Assembly (NCBI RefSeq): GCF_005844325.1
Contig: NZ_SPFY01000009.1
Location: 1 to 64,000 of the forward strand
From: Collinsella aerofaciens
GTDB lineage: Bacteria; Actinomycetota; Coriobacteriia; Coriobacteriales; Coriobacteriaceae
DNA length: 64,000 bases
Reading direction: 5' to 3'
Under the pieces are notes generated by a model that saw only the letters and a list, made by a program, of their open reading frames with translations, had not been told where the DNA came from and did not search any database. Made by a program: the position numbers and the translations under genes. This document shows, in pieces, positions 54,958-62,439 of the stretch (its first letter is position 1; each line of letters begins with the position of its first letter).

Positions 54958-56303
54958 CGGGCGCCGCCTTCCCCACCTGCACCACGCGCGCTGACGAGGA
55001 ACACGGGGTTTTGCGCCTTCATAAGATGGTGCGAGCCTACAGCCTCGGCGCGGGCGGCCGACACCTGGCACGCCTCGAACCCCTTAAAGCGCGAACCCGA
55101 GAGGAGCGCGCACGCCTCGGTGAGCGTCTCAACGGTGACGCATGGCACACACAGGCGAACCTGCGAGTTTTTCTCGAGCGCCGCCTCCACGATGGAGGGA
55201 AGCTCACCCGCGCTCCCGCCGACGAACACGGCGTCGGGGACGGGCAGTTTCGCGAGCGCTTCGGGGGCGACACCGGGGACCGCATGCACGTTGCCGCAGC
55301 CGAATGCATCCGCGTTCTCTCGGATGAGCCGCACGCCGGCCGCGTTGCGCTCGACCGCCCATACCGACCCCACTCGCGCGACGAGCGCCGCCTCGATCGA
55401 CACGCTCCCCGTGCCGGCGCCGACGTCCCACACGGTGTCGGTCGCGGTAAGGCGCAGCTTCGCGAGCGCGACGGCGCGCACCTCCTGCTTGGTCATGGGA
55501 ACGTCGCCGCGGATGAAGAGCTCGTCGGGAATGCCCGAGGAAGCGTACGGCCAGCGGGAGCTCGCGGCGCGGGATGCGCCCGCAGAGTCCGCCGCGGAAG
55601 AAGCCGCCGTGGGCGCAGACGCACCGGCAGGCGCCTCAGAGGCTACGCTAGAGCCCGCGGGCGAGCCGGCGCCGCCTGCGAACTCGATAAGCATCACGTT
55701 CAAGTCGTCGAACGTCTGACCTGCAATTTCACTTGCGGTCGCGCAGGTGATGCGCTCCTCGGGGTACGACAGGCGCTCGGCCACCGTCACGCGCGCGTCC
55801 CCGAAGCCCGCATGCACAAGCTCACCCGAAAGCCGCGAGGGGTCTTCCCCGCCCGACGTGACGAGGAAGAGTTCACCTGCGCGCTCGGCCTCGGCCACGA
55901 TGTCGCACGCCACGCCGTGAGCGCTCGCGAAGCGCCAATCCTGCCATGGACGCGCGAGGCGCGCGGCGAGATACGACGCTGAGCTTATGCCGGGAATGAC
56001 GCGCACGTCCACCTGCGCGTCGCCGGAGAGCGCCTCCACCAGGCGGCGCGCGCCACTGAACAGCCCCACATCGCCCGTCATCACGACCACGGCGCGCTGC
56101 CACGACGCCGCATCGGTGAGCGCGGCGACGATGTCCGCCGTCTTCACGAGCTCGCATCTCACCACGTCGGGCGGCACGTCGATGCCGGCAAGCGCGCGAT
56201 GAGCGCCGATGACCACATCGGCGATGTCGATCGCGTCGAGCGCCGCGCGCGAGAGCAAGTCGGGGTTTCCGGGCCCCGCCCCGATTATCGTTACCTTTCG
56301 CAT
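54954..56303 (-). CDS. cbiET: Fused cobalt-precorrin-7 C5/C15 methyltransferase and decarboxylase (CbiE-CbiT)
   Basis: 449 residues equivalent to CobL. The N-terminal CbiE domain (about 1-200) is a tetrapyrrole methylase with KVTIIGAGPGNPDLL and VVVMTGDVGLFSGAR; the C-terminal CbiT domain (about 250-449) has ELFIRGDVPMTKQEVRA and the SAM motif WDVGAGTGSVSIEAAL, then FVGGSAGEL. They are joined by an unusually long Ala/Ser/Gly linker (about 45 residues). It overlaps cbiH by 13 bases. Confidence 0.94.
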   Translation of the reverse strand: MRKVTIIGAGPGNPDLLSRAALDAIDIADVVIGAHRALAGIDVPPDVVRCELVKTADIVAALTDAASWQRAVVVMTGDVGLFSGARRLVEALSGDAQVDVRVIPGISSASYLAARLARPWQDWRFASAHGVACDIVAEAERAGELFLVTSGGEDPSRLSGELVHAGFGDARVTVAERLSYPEERITCATASEIAGQTFDDLNVMLIEFAGGAGSPAGSSVASEAPAGASAPTAASSAADSAGASRAASSRWPYASSGIPDELFIRGDVPMTKQEVRAVALAKLRLTATDTVWDVGAGTGSVSIEAALVARVGSVWAVERNAAGVRLIRENADAFGCGNVHAVPGVAPEALAKLPVPDAVFVGGSAGELPSIVEAALEKNSQVRLCVPCVTVETLTEACALLSGSRFKGFEACQVSAARAEAVGSHHLMKAQNPVFLVSARGAGGEGGAR

Positions 56304-57034
56304 GGAATCTCCCGATACCCGCGCGGCGTGACCATACGGCCGCCTACGCGCTTCGTGTCCGCGTTGCCGACGAACACGGTGGTGAACATGTCGGCGTCGA
56401 GCTCCCCCAGCTCGGAGAGCCTGCACATGCCCGACTGCTGCCCCTCGCGCCCGATGTTGCGTACCCAGCCGCAGAGCGTGTCGGGGGCCTTCCATTCGAG
56501 CATAATCTTCGCCGCGCGCGAGAGCCTGTCGGCGCGCTTTCTGCTGCGCGGGTTGTACAAACAGATGCAGAAGTCGGCGCTCGCCACGGCGGCGAGCCTG
56601 CGCTCGATGACCTCCCACGGCGTGAGCAGGTCGGAGAGCGACACGACCGCGAAGTCGTGGGCAAGCGGGGCGCCGAGCACCGCCGACCCGCTCTGAGCCG
56701 CGGTGGCCCCGGAGATAACTTCCACGTCTACATCGGGGTAGTCCTCCGCAAGCTCCAGCACGGGGCTCGCCATGCCGTAAACGCCCGCGTCACCGCTGCA
56801 CACGAGCGCCACGGCTTCTCCGCTCTGCGCGCGCGAAAGCGCCAGACGGCACCGTTCGACCTCGTGCATCATCGGCGTCGCGAGATGCGCCGCGTCGGGC
56901 ACGGCGGCAAGCGCGAGCTCCACGTATTTCGTGTACCCAACAACGATGTCGGCCGCCTCGAGCGCGCGCCGAGCCGCAATCGTCATGCCGTCGGGGCCGC
57001 CCGGGCCGATCCCCACCACGAAGAGCTTTCCCAT
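56291..57034 (-). CDS. cbiH: Cobalt-precorrin-3B C17-methyltransferase
   Basis: 247 residues; SAM-dependent, performs ring contraction and C17 methylation. LFVVGIGPGGPDGMTIAA, VALVCSGDAGVYGMASPVLE and VEVISGATAAQSGSAVLGAPL identify CbiH/CobJ, and ICLYNPRSRKR is conserved. AAGGAG lies five bases before the ATG at 57032-57034, which overlaps the cbiG stop by one base; a GTG one codon upstream is possible. Confidence 0.93.
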   Translation of the reverse strand: MGKLFVVGIGPGGPDGMTIAARRALEAADIVVGYTKYVELALAAVPDAAHLATPMMHEVERCRLALSRAQSGEAVALVCSGDAGVYGMASPVLELAEDYPDVDVEVISGATAAQSGSAVLGAPLAHDFAVVSLSDLLTPWEVIERRLAAVASADFCICLYNPRSRKRADRLSRAAKIMLEWKAPDTLCGWVRNIGREGQQSGMCRLSELGELDADMFTTVFVGNADTKRVGGRMVTPRGYREIPCER

Positions 57035-58167
57035 CACCGCTCCTTAAACGAAAGTTCGATAGATACTTTGGAAAACGCGACGGTCACGCCGCCGTGAGCG
57101 AGCTTCGGGAAGATAAGTTTGCCCCCGCCCGCGAGCGCCGCGCGCTCGCACACATTGTCGACCCCCACCGTCGCGCGCACGAAATCAGATGGCGAAACGC
57201 TGCCTTCGACCTGCGACAACTCCTCTGCGGAATACGTCGCAAGCGGGATATTGCGCGCGCGGCAGAAGGCGAGCAGACCCTCCTCGTGCGCCTTCACGTC
57301 GATCGTCGCCGCCTCGCGCACGGCCAAAGGCGAGATGCCCGCCTGCCCGCACGCGAGAAGAAACGCCTCCCCGATCGCTTCGGCGCACGCACCGCGACGG
57401 CACCCTATGCCCGCAACGATACAGGGCACGACAAGGCGAAGCGGCTCGGGCGCAGGCGCCTGCACCCGCATGCCCGCCGGCATCCCCGTCTCACCGGCGG
57501 GCACGACCTCGTCCGTTGTCTCCGCCGCGCGAACGAACGCGCCTGCATTCGCGCCAGCGAACGGCGACACGATGATATCGGCCCGAGCGCGGTCGGACGC
57601 AATGTCTACCCCCTCAGGCGGCTGTCCCGAAATCGGCATGTCGGAATAGAGTGCCACGCGCCCGCCCGAAAGCAGCCGCGCCGACACTCGCTTGATGGCC
57701 TCGGGATTCGAAACGGCGAGCCCCGCACAGCGCGCCCACGTATCCACCGCCCACACGCCGCGGACGTCGGTCGCCGTGGTGATGACGGGGATGGCCCCTA
57801 CCGCGCGGGCCACAGTTTGCGCAAGCTCGTTCGCACCGCCCAAATGCCCCGACAAAAGCGGGACGGCAAAGCGCCCCGCCTCGTCAATCACCACAACCGC
57901 GGAATCGGTTGCCTTCGAAGCGACATGCGGCGCGATCGCCCGCACGGCGATGCCCGCCGCGCCCACGAACAGAAGCGCGTCCGACGCTTCCCACGCGAGC
58001 GCCGTCCATGCGCGCAGGTCGGCCTTCCCCTCGCCGAACCCGCGCGAAACGGAAACGTCCCAGCCAGGGTCGTCTTCACCTGTCTGTGCGCAATCGGAAA
58101 GCGCGTGTGCGGTGCGCACCGCCAACGCATACCCCCTCTCAGTGAACGCTATGCAGGAAACCCTCAT
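57034..58167 (-). CDS. cbiG: Cobalt-precorrin-5A hydrolase
   Basis: 377 residues; opens the delta-lactone, releasing the C20 fragment as acetaldehyde. LLFVGAAGIAVRAIAPHV and VIDEAGRFAVPLLSGHLGGAN are the central motifs, and the C-terminal domain has CIVAGIGCRRGAC followed by STIDVKAHEEGL-like residues (ATIDVKAHEEGLLAF). It starts directly after the stop of the cbiL remnant. Normal length. Confidence 0.93.
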   Translation of the reverse strand: MRVSCIAFTERGYALAVRTAHALSDCAQTGEDDPGWDVSVSRGFGEGKADLRAWTALAWEASDALLFVGAAGIAVRAIAPHVASKATDSAVVVIDEAGRFAVPLLSGHLGGANELAQTVARAVGAIPVITTATDVRGVWAVDTWARCAGLAVSNPEAIKRVSARLLSGGRVALYSDMPISGQPPEGVDIASDRARADIIVSPFAGANAGAFVRAAETTDEVVPAGETGMPAGMRVQAPAPEPLRLVVPCIVAGIGCRRGACAEAIGEAFLLACGQAGISPLAVREAATIDVKAHEEGLLAFCRARNIPLATYSAEELSQVEGSVSPSDFVRATVGVDNVCERAALAGGGKLIFPKLAHGGVTVAFSKVSIELSFKER

Positions 58168-58401
58168 CTAGCGCACCACCATCGTCGAGAAGTAGCTGCC
58201 CCGATCGGGCACATCGTCGAGCGAGCGGTACACGCGCTCGCCCGGAAGCCCACAGTCCTCTACAAGCTCGGCACCGTCGAAGGCACCCTCCTCGCAAAGG
58301 AAGCGCTTCGTGTCCGCAAGCGAGCGGCGCGCCTTCATGACCACCTTCGTCCCCGGCCAGCCGATTGCACGGCGCACCCCGTACAGAACGCCTTTACTCA
58401 T
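58168..58401 (-). pseudogene. cbiL: Internally deleted precorrin-2 C20-methyltransferase (cbiL remnant)
   Basis: 77 codons in frame. The first nine residues, MSKGVLYGV, are exactly how CbiL begins before its VGPGDP SAM-binding motif. The next residues (RRAIGWPGTK) lead straight into the CbiL C-terminus: VVMKARRSLADTKRF, GAELVEDCGLPGERVY, GSYFSTMVV. About 150 residues containing the methylase core are missing, so it cannot be an active C20-methyltransferase. The start overlaps the cbiD stop, and cbiG begins right after, so the operon frame is undisturbed. Assignment by motif memory; an assembly deletion is possible. Confidence 0.8.
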
Positions 58402-59578
58402 ACGTCGCCCCCAATTTCCCGATAACTGCATCGGCGCCCGACGTGCGGAAAAGCTCGCGGCGCTCGGCGTCGAACACGACCGCGGCGATGTCGCATGCGC
58501 CCGCCGCGCGGCGGCGCAACCTGTCCTCGATTGCCGCAGCGAGCGAGGCGCGCGCAGCGTCCCCCACGCCGGCGGCCTCGATTACCTCGAGCGCCGCCGT
58601 GGTCGTGACCGACGACAGGATCTCACGCACGGTCTTCGCGCCCGCGCCGGCCAAGGCCGCGTGGGCGGCCAGAATCTCCGCGCGGCAGTCGGCGGTACGC
58701 GAATGGGTGTCCATGATGCCGCCCGCGACCTTCACCAACTTGCCGATGTGTCCCACAAGAAGGACATTAGTAAATCCCTCGCGAACGCAGCAATCAATCG
58801 CATCGCCCACAAAGTTGGAGATAAAGACCACCGGCGCACCGTTTAGGTGGAAATGCCCCGAGATGAACTGCCCGCCGTAGTTGCCGGGCGTGAGCACGAC
58901 TCCGCGCCGCCCCATAGCCGCATGCTGCCGAATCTCGAGCTCGATGCTGTCGCGCAAAGCAGCGAGGCTGCGCGGCTCGACGATGCCCGTCGTGCCCAGG
59001 ATGGAGATGCCGTCCTTTATCCCCAGGTGCGGGTTGAAGGTCTTTTCGGCAAGGGCAACACCCTCGGGTACCGAAATCGTCACAGCAATATTTCCAGAAA
59101 AGCCGTGCGCGGCGCACACCTCGCGCACCGCCGAAGTGATCATCGCGCGCGGCGTCGCGTTGATGGCGGCCGCCCCCACCGGCTGCTCGAGCCCGGGCAA
59201 CATCACGCGCCCCACGCCCACGCCGCCATCGACGGAAACTTCCGATTCGCGCGCGGGCACGCCCTTGCTGCCCGCAGCGCCCGCGCCCGAGCCCGCATGT
59301 TCCACGCGCGCGTACACGAGCACGCCGTCGGTCACATCGGCATCGTCGCCTGCGTCCTTTCGCACGGCGCACTGGGCGCACCCCTCGCCGATGCATGCGT
59401 CGACCACGTCCACCTCGACGGGCAGCCCGCCGGGGGTGACGATCGACACGCGGCCGACGGGCTTTCGCGACAAGAGCATCTCGCAGGCCGCCTTCGCCGC
59501 GAGCGCGGCGCAGCTCCCCGTGGTGTAGCCGCAGCGCAGGCGGGTCGTCCCGGTATATATGTAGTGCTCGAAGGCCAC
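58394..59578 (-). CDS. cbiD: Cobalt-precorrin-5B C1-methyltransferase
   Basis: 394 residues; methylates C1. The GTG at 59576-59578, one base after the cbiF stop, places LRCGYTTGSCAALAAKAA, the family hallmark, near the N-terminus. VSVDGGVGVGRV, NATPRAMI, NPHLGIKDGISILGTTGIVEP, GNYGGQF and LLVGHIGKLVKVAGGIMDTHS are all conserved. The coding frame further upstream is a cbiF shadow. Confidence 0.94.
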   Translation of the reverse strand: MAFEHYIYTGTTRLRCGYTTGSCAALAAKAACEMLLSRKPVGRVSIVTPGGLPVEVDVVDACIGEGCAQCAVRKDAGDDADVTDGVLVYARVEHAGSGAGAAGSKGVPARESEVSVDGGVGVGRVMLPGLEQPVGAAAINATPRAMITSAVREVCAAHGFSGNIAVTISVPEGVALAEKTFNPHLGIKDGISILGTTGIVEPRSLAALRDSIELEIRQHAAMGRRGVVLTPGNYGGQFISGHFHLNGAPVVFISNFVGDAIDCCVREGFTNVLLVGHIGKLVKVAGGIMDTHSRTADCRAEILAAHAALAGAGAKTVREILSSVTTTAALEVIEAAGVGDAARASLAAAIEDRLRRRAAGACDIAAVVFDAERRELFRTSGADAVIGKLGATYE

Positions 59579-59579
59579 G

Positions 59580-60371
59580 CTAGCTGCTCGCCTTCCGATA
59601 CCCCGTGGCAAACGAAGGGTCATAAAGCTTGCTGCGCTCGTAGGACTCCGCTTGCGCGCCGTCGTGCGCAAGTCCGCCGCGAGCTCCGAGCACGCGGCCC
59701 ACCACCACGAGCGCCGTGCGGTCGATGCCCTCTCGCGCGCCCGCATCGGCGAGCGTGCCCACTGTGCATCGCACCACGCGCTCCTCAGGCCAGGTCGCCT
59801 TGTACACGAGCGCCGCCGGCTCATTGGAGCTGCGGCCCGCGGCCAAAAGCTCGGCGGAAAGCTCGGCGAGCATACCCGAGCTCAGGAAGATGACCATAGT
59901 CGAGCCGCTTTCCGCCATGGTGCGCATGCCCTCGCCCGCGGGCATGGGGGTGCGTCCGGAAAGCCGCGTGATCACGACCGACTGGCTGATTCCCGGCAGC
60001 GTGTATTCCTGGCGAAGCGCCGCCGCGGCACCGCAAAAGCTCGACACGCCGGGCACCACCTCGTAGTCCACGCCGCGCGCGTCGAGCGCGTCCATCTGCT
60101 CCTGGATGGCGCCGTACAGGCACGGGTCGCCCGTGTGCAGGCGCACCACTTCCTCGCCCCGTGCATCCGCCGCGCACATCACGACGAGCACTTCCTCCAA
60201 GGTCATGTGCGCGCTGTCGTAGACGACGCAGGATTCCTTGCACTCGGCGAGCAGCTCGGGGTTCACAAGGCTCCCCGCCCAAACGACCACGTCGGCCGCG
60301 CGCAGAAGGCGCGCCCCGCGCAGCGTGATAAGGTCGGCGGCGCCCGAGCCTGCGCCAACGATATGAATCAT
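59580..60371 (-). CDS. cbiF: Cobalt-precorrin-4 C11-methyltransferase
   Basis: 263 residues; first gene of the minus-strand operon. MIHIVGAGSGAADLITLRG is the SAM-binding start, then VVWAGSLVNPELL, VVRLHTGDPCLYGAIQEQMD and YEVVPGVSSFCGAAAAL, all typical of CbiF/CobM. GGAAGGGAAGG lies upstream of the ATG at 60369-60371. Normal length. Confidence 0.95.
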   Translation of the reverse strand: MIHIVGAGSGAADLITLRGARLLRAADVVVWAGSLVNPELLAECKESCVVYDSAHMTLEEVLVVMCAADARGEEVVRLHTGDPCLYGAIQEQMDALDARGVDYEVVPGVSSFCGAAAALRQEYTLPGISQSVVITRLSGRTPMPAGEGMRTMAESGSTMVIFLSSGMLAELSAELLAAGRSSNEPAALVYKATWPEERVVRCTVGTLADAGAREGIDRTALVVVGRVLGARGGLAHDGAQAESYERSKLYDPSFATGYRKASS

Positions 60372-60605
60372 CCGAGCCTTCCCTTCCCGTTTCTCATCGC
60401 AACCGTTTACGCCGCCATTCGCGCAGCGGACAAAACACGGCGCCTGCGGCGGCAATCGGCGCAAATACGCAGGCAGGAGGCGCAATGCCGCCCGCCCTGA
60501 CTTTGACACGTTCACAAGTGCCCTCTATCATAGTAAAAGTTTCGGCAACGAGCATATGACAATCGGATAAAAGGAAATGACCGGCGCGGCGCCCGCACAG
60601 CCCGC
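60372..60605. other. Divergent promoter region between cbiF and the riboswitch
   Basis: About 235 non-coding bases separating the minus-strand cobalamin operon from the plus-strand riboswitch. On the minus strand TATGAT near 60535 is a possible -10 box, without a clear -35. No B12-box (GGGAA-x-CNGGTG type) is visible on the minus strand here, unlike on the plus strand. Confidence 0.4.
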
Positions 60606-60700
60606 GCTGGCTTGCGGAGGGAACCAGGTGGGAATCCTGGGCAAGGGACATTACTGTGTAGGACGCGCAGGCGAACCGTCTCGCGCCCCAAGCCAGACTG
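60606..60700 (+). promoter_or_regulatory. Cobalamin riboswitch
   Basis: The core reads GAGGGAACCAGGTGGGAATC, then CTGGGCAAGGGACATTACTGT, matching the cobalamin-riboswitch pattern GGGAA-CnGGTG-AATCC...ACTGT. The outer stem CTGGCTT (about 60607-60613) pairs with AAGCCAG (60690-60696). A C/G hairpin (CCCCGAGGGG) and TTTTCTTT at about 60750-60772 could be the expression platform. It precedes cbiK on the plus strand by about 130 bases. The variant GACATTACTGT differs from the commonest CCGCCACTGT, so the subclass is unsure. Confidence 0.85.
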
Positions 60701-60829
60701 CTTCGCCTTTTCCTCACGGCATCGCCGTGGCGTTAGCTCCTTGTGAACCCCGAGGGGCGCGCTTTTCTTTCGCTTGTGCCGACAAGCAACTGTCGCCGGG
60801 GGACCGGCAAACCGAGGAAAGGAAAAACC

Positions 60830-61756
60830 ATGTCCGACCAGATGTCACGCCGCGGCTTCATGGGCGCCGCAGCAACCGGAGCCTTCGCGCTCGCCGGAGT
60901 CGCGCTCGCGGGCTGCTCCAGCACCTCCGCGAGTTCCGAGAAATCGAGCGAAAAGGAGAAGGCCGTGAAGCCGGTCATCCTCGTCACGAGCTTCGGCACG
61001 AGCTACAACGACTCGCGCCACATCACCATCGGCGCCATCGAAGACGCTATCCGCGAGAAGTACTGGCAGGACTACGACATCCGCCGCGCCTTCACCGCGC
61101 AGATCATCATCGACAAGCTGAAGAAGCGCGACGGCATCACGATCGACAACATGACCGAGGCGCTCGACCGCTGCGTGGAAGACGGCGTGAAGGAAATTGT
61201 CGTGCAGCCGACGCATCTCATGGCTGGCCTGGAATACGCCGACGTGAAAGACGAGCTCGACAAGTACGCCGACAAGTTCGACAAGATCTCGCTCGGCGAC
61301 CCGCTGCTCACCTCCGACGACGACTACAAGAAGGTGGCCGCAGCCATTAAGGAGAACATGGCGTCCTTCGACGACGGCAAGACGGCGCTGTGCCTCATGG
61401 GCCACGGCACCGAAGCCGATTCCAACGCCGACTATGCCAAGATGCAGGAAGTGTTTAAGAACGAGGGCTTGACGCAGTTCTTCGTCGGCACCGTCGAGGC
61501 TGAGCCGACCTGTGAGGATGTTATCGCCGCCGCGAGCGCCGCAGGGTACAAGAAGGCCGTGCTCGCGCCGTTCATGGTGGTCGCGGGCGACCACGCGAAC
61601 AACGACATGGCAGACGAGACCGACCCCGACAGCTGGGCTGCAAAGTTCGTGGCCGCTGGCTTCGAAGTGACGTGCCTGCTCCAGGGTCTGGGACAGAACG
61701 CCGCGGTCGACGACATCTACGTCTCGCACGTGGACGACGCCATCGCCAAGCTGTAA
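60830..61756 (+). CDS. cbiK: Predicted exported lipoprotein sirohydrochlorin cobaltochelatase
   Basis: 308 residues from the ATG at 60830 (GGAAAGGAAAAACC upstream). The first 34 residues are a Tat-type signal, MSDQMSRRGFMGAAATGAF, ending in a lipobox (ALAGC), then a Ser/Lys linker. The rest is CbiK: PVILVTSFGTSYNDSRH, FTAQIIIDKLKKR, VVQPTHLMAGLEY, and the two metal-site His regions LCLMGHGTEADSN and MVVAGDHANND. Family members insert Co2+ into sirohydrochlorin; periplasmic forms are known in Desulfovibrio. Here the protein should be anchored outside the membrane. No cytoplasmic cobaltochelatase is in the window. Confidence 0.92.
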   Translation: MSDQMSRRGFMGAAATGAFALAGVALAGCSSTSASSEKSSEKEKAVKPVILVTSFGTSYNDSRHITIGAIEDAIREKYWQDYDIRRAFTAQIIIDKLKKRDGITIDNMTEALDRCVEDGVKEIVVQPTHLMAGLEYADVKDELDKYADKFDKISLGDPLLTSDDDYKKVAAAIKENMASFDDGKTALCLMGHGTEADSNADYAKMQEVFKNEGLTQFFVGTVEAEPTCEDVIAAASAAGYKKAVLAPFMVVAGDHANNDMADETDPDSWAAKFVAAGFEVTCLLQGLGQNAAVDDIYVSHVDDAIAKL

Positions 61757-61765
61757 ACTCGCCGC

Positions 61766-61838
61766 GCACGGGGGCGCCGGTCGCGTCCCCGTGCAACGGG
61801 CATGCGCCTTCCCCGACCGACGGCGCATGCCCGTTGCA
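61766..61838 (+). promoter_or_regulatory. Tandem hairpins between cbiK and the small lipoprotein gene
   Basis: GCACGGGG/CCCCGTGC (61766-61794) runs into a second, perfect 17-bp stem TGCAACGGGCATGCGCC (61792-61808) with its complement at 61822-61838. The two share three bases, so only one can form fully. Little T follows. May attenuate or protect the mRNA, or set unequal protein levels. Confidence 0.5.
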
Positions 61839-61901
61839 TTCGCATCCCGCCCGCCCACCGCACGGCGCGGGCGGTCGAAGCGATTGAAAGGAACCCCCTC
61901 C

Positions 61902-62435
61902 ATGTTGAAGAAAACCCTCGCCTTCGCCCTGTCGGCGGCGCTTTTCGCGTTCTCGCTCGCCGGCTGCGGCGGAAATTCAATCGACAGCGCAAAGGCAAGC
62001 GATGCCGATTCCCAGGAAAAGACCGAACAGGCGGCCGATGCGCCCGAGGGCGCAAGCGCTGCCCCCATCACCGCCGACAAGGTGGCCGACGGCACCTATC
62101 CGATCACCGTAGATTCCAGCTCGAACATGTTCAGGATTGTGGACGCCCAGCTCATCGTGGAAAACGGCTCCATGCACTGCGTGATGACACTTTCCGGCAC
62201 GGGCTACGGCAAGCTCTTCATGGGCACGAGTGACGAGGCTGCCGCCGCGAGCGAGGCCGACTTCATCCCCTATGTGGAAAACGCGGAAGGCAAGTACACC
62301 TACGACGTGCCCGTTGAAGCGCTCGACGAGGACACCGCCTGCGCCGCGTGGAGTATTAGAAAAGAGCAGTGGTACGACCGCACGCTCGTGTTCGAATCCG
62401 CCGGCGTCGATCTGCGCGCCGACGCACTGAAGTAA
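61902..62435 (+). CDS. Small lipoprotein, beta-sandwich (NEAT-like) candidate
   Basis: 177 residues. Signal peptide MLKKTLAFALSAALFAF ends in lipobox SLAGC; an acidic linker follows. The C-terminal roughly 120 residues read as a beta-rich domain: DGTYPITVDSSSNMFRI, VENGSMHCVMTLSGTGYGKL, YTYDVPVEAL, KEQWYDRTLVFES. The spacing of strands and the Y-x-R-x-L end recall NEAT-type haem-binding domains, but I cannot confirm the Tyr pair. GAAAGGAACCCCCTCC precedes the ATG. It lies between cbiK and a metallo-chelate binding protein, suggesting a tetrapyrrole or metal-chelate relay outside the membrane. Function unproven. Confidence 0.75.
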   Translation: MLKKTLAFALSAALFAFSLAGCGGNSIDSAKASDADSQEKTEQAADAPEGASAAPITADKVADGTYPITVDSSSNMFRIVDAQLIVENGSMHCVMTLSGTGYGKLFMGTSDEAAAASEADFIPYVENAEGKYTYDVPVEALDEDTACAAWSIRKEQWYDRTLVFESAGVDLRADALK

Positions 62436-62439
62436 CGCC

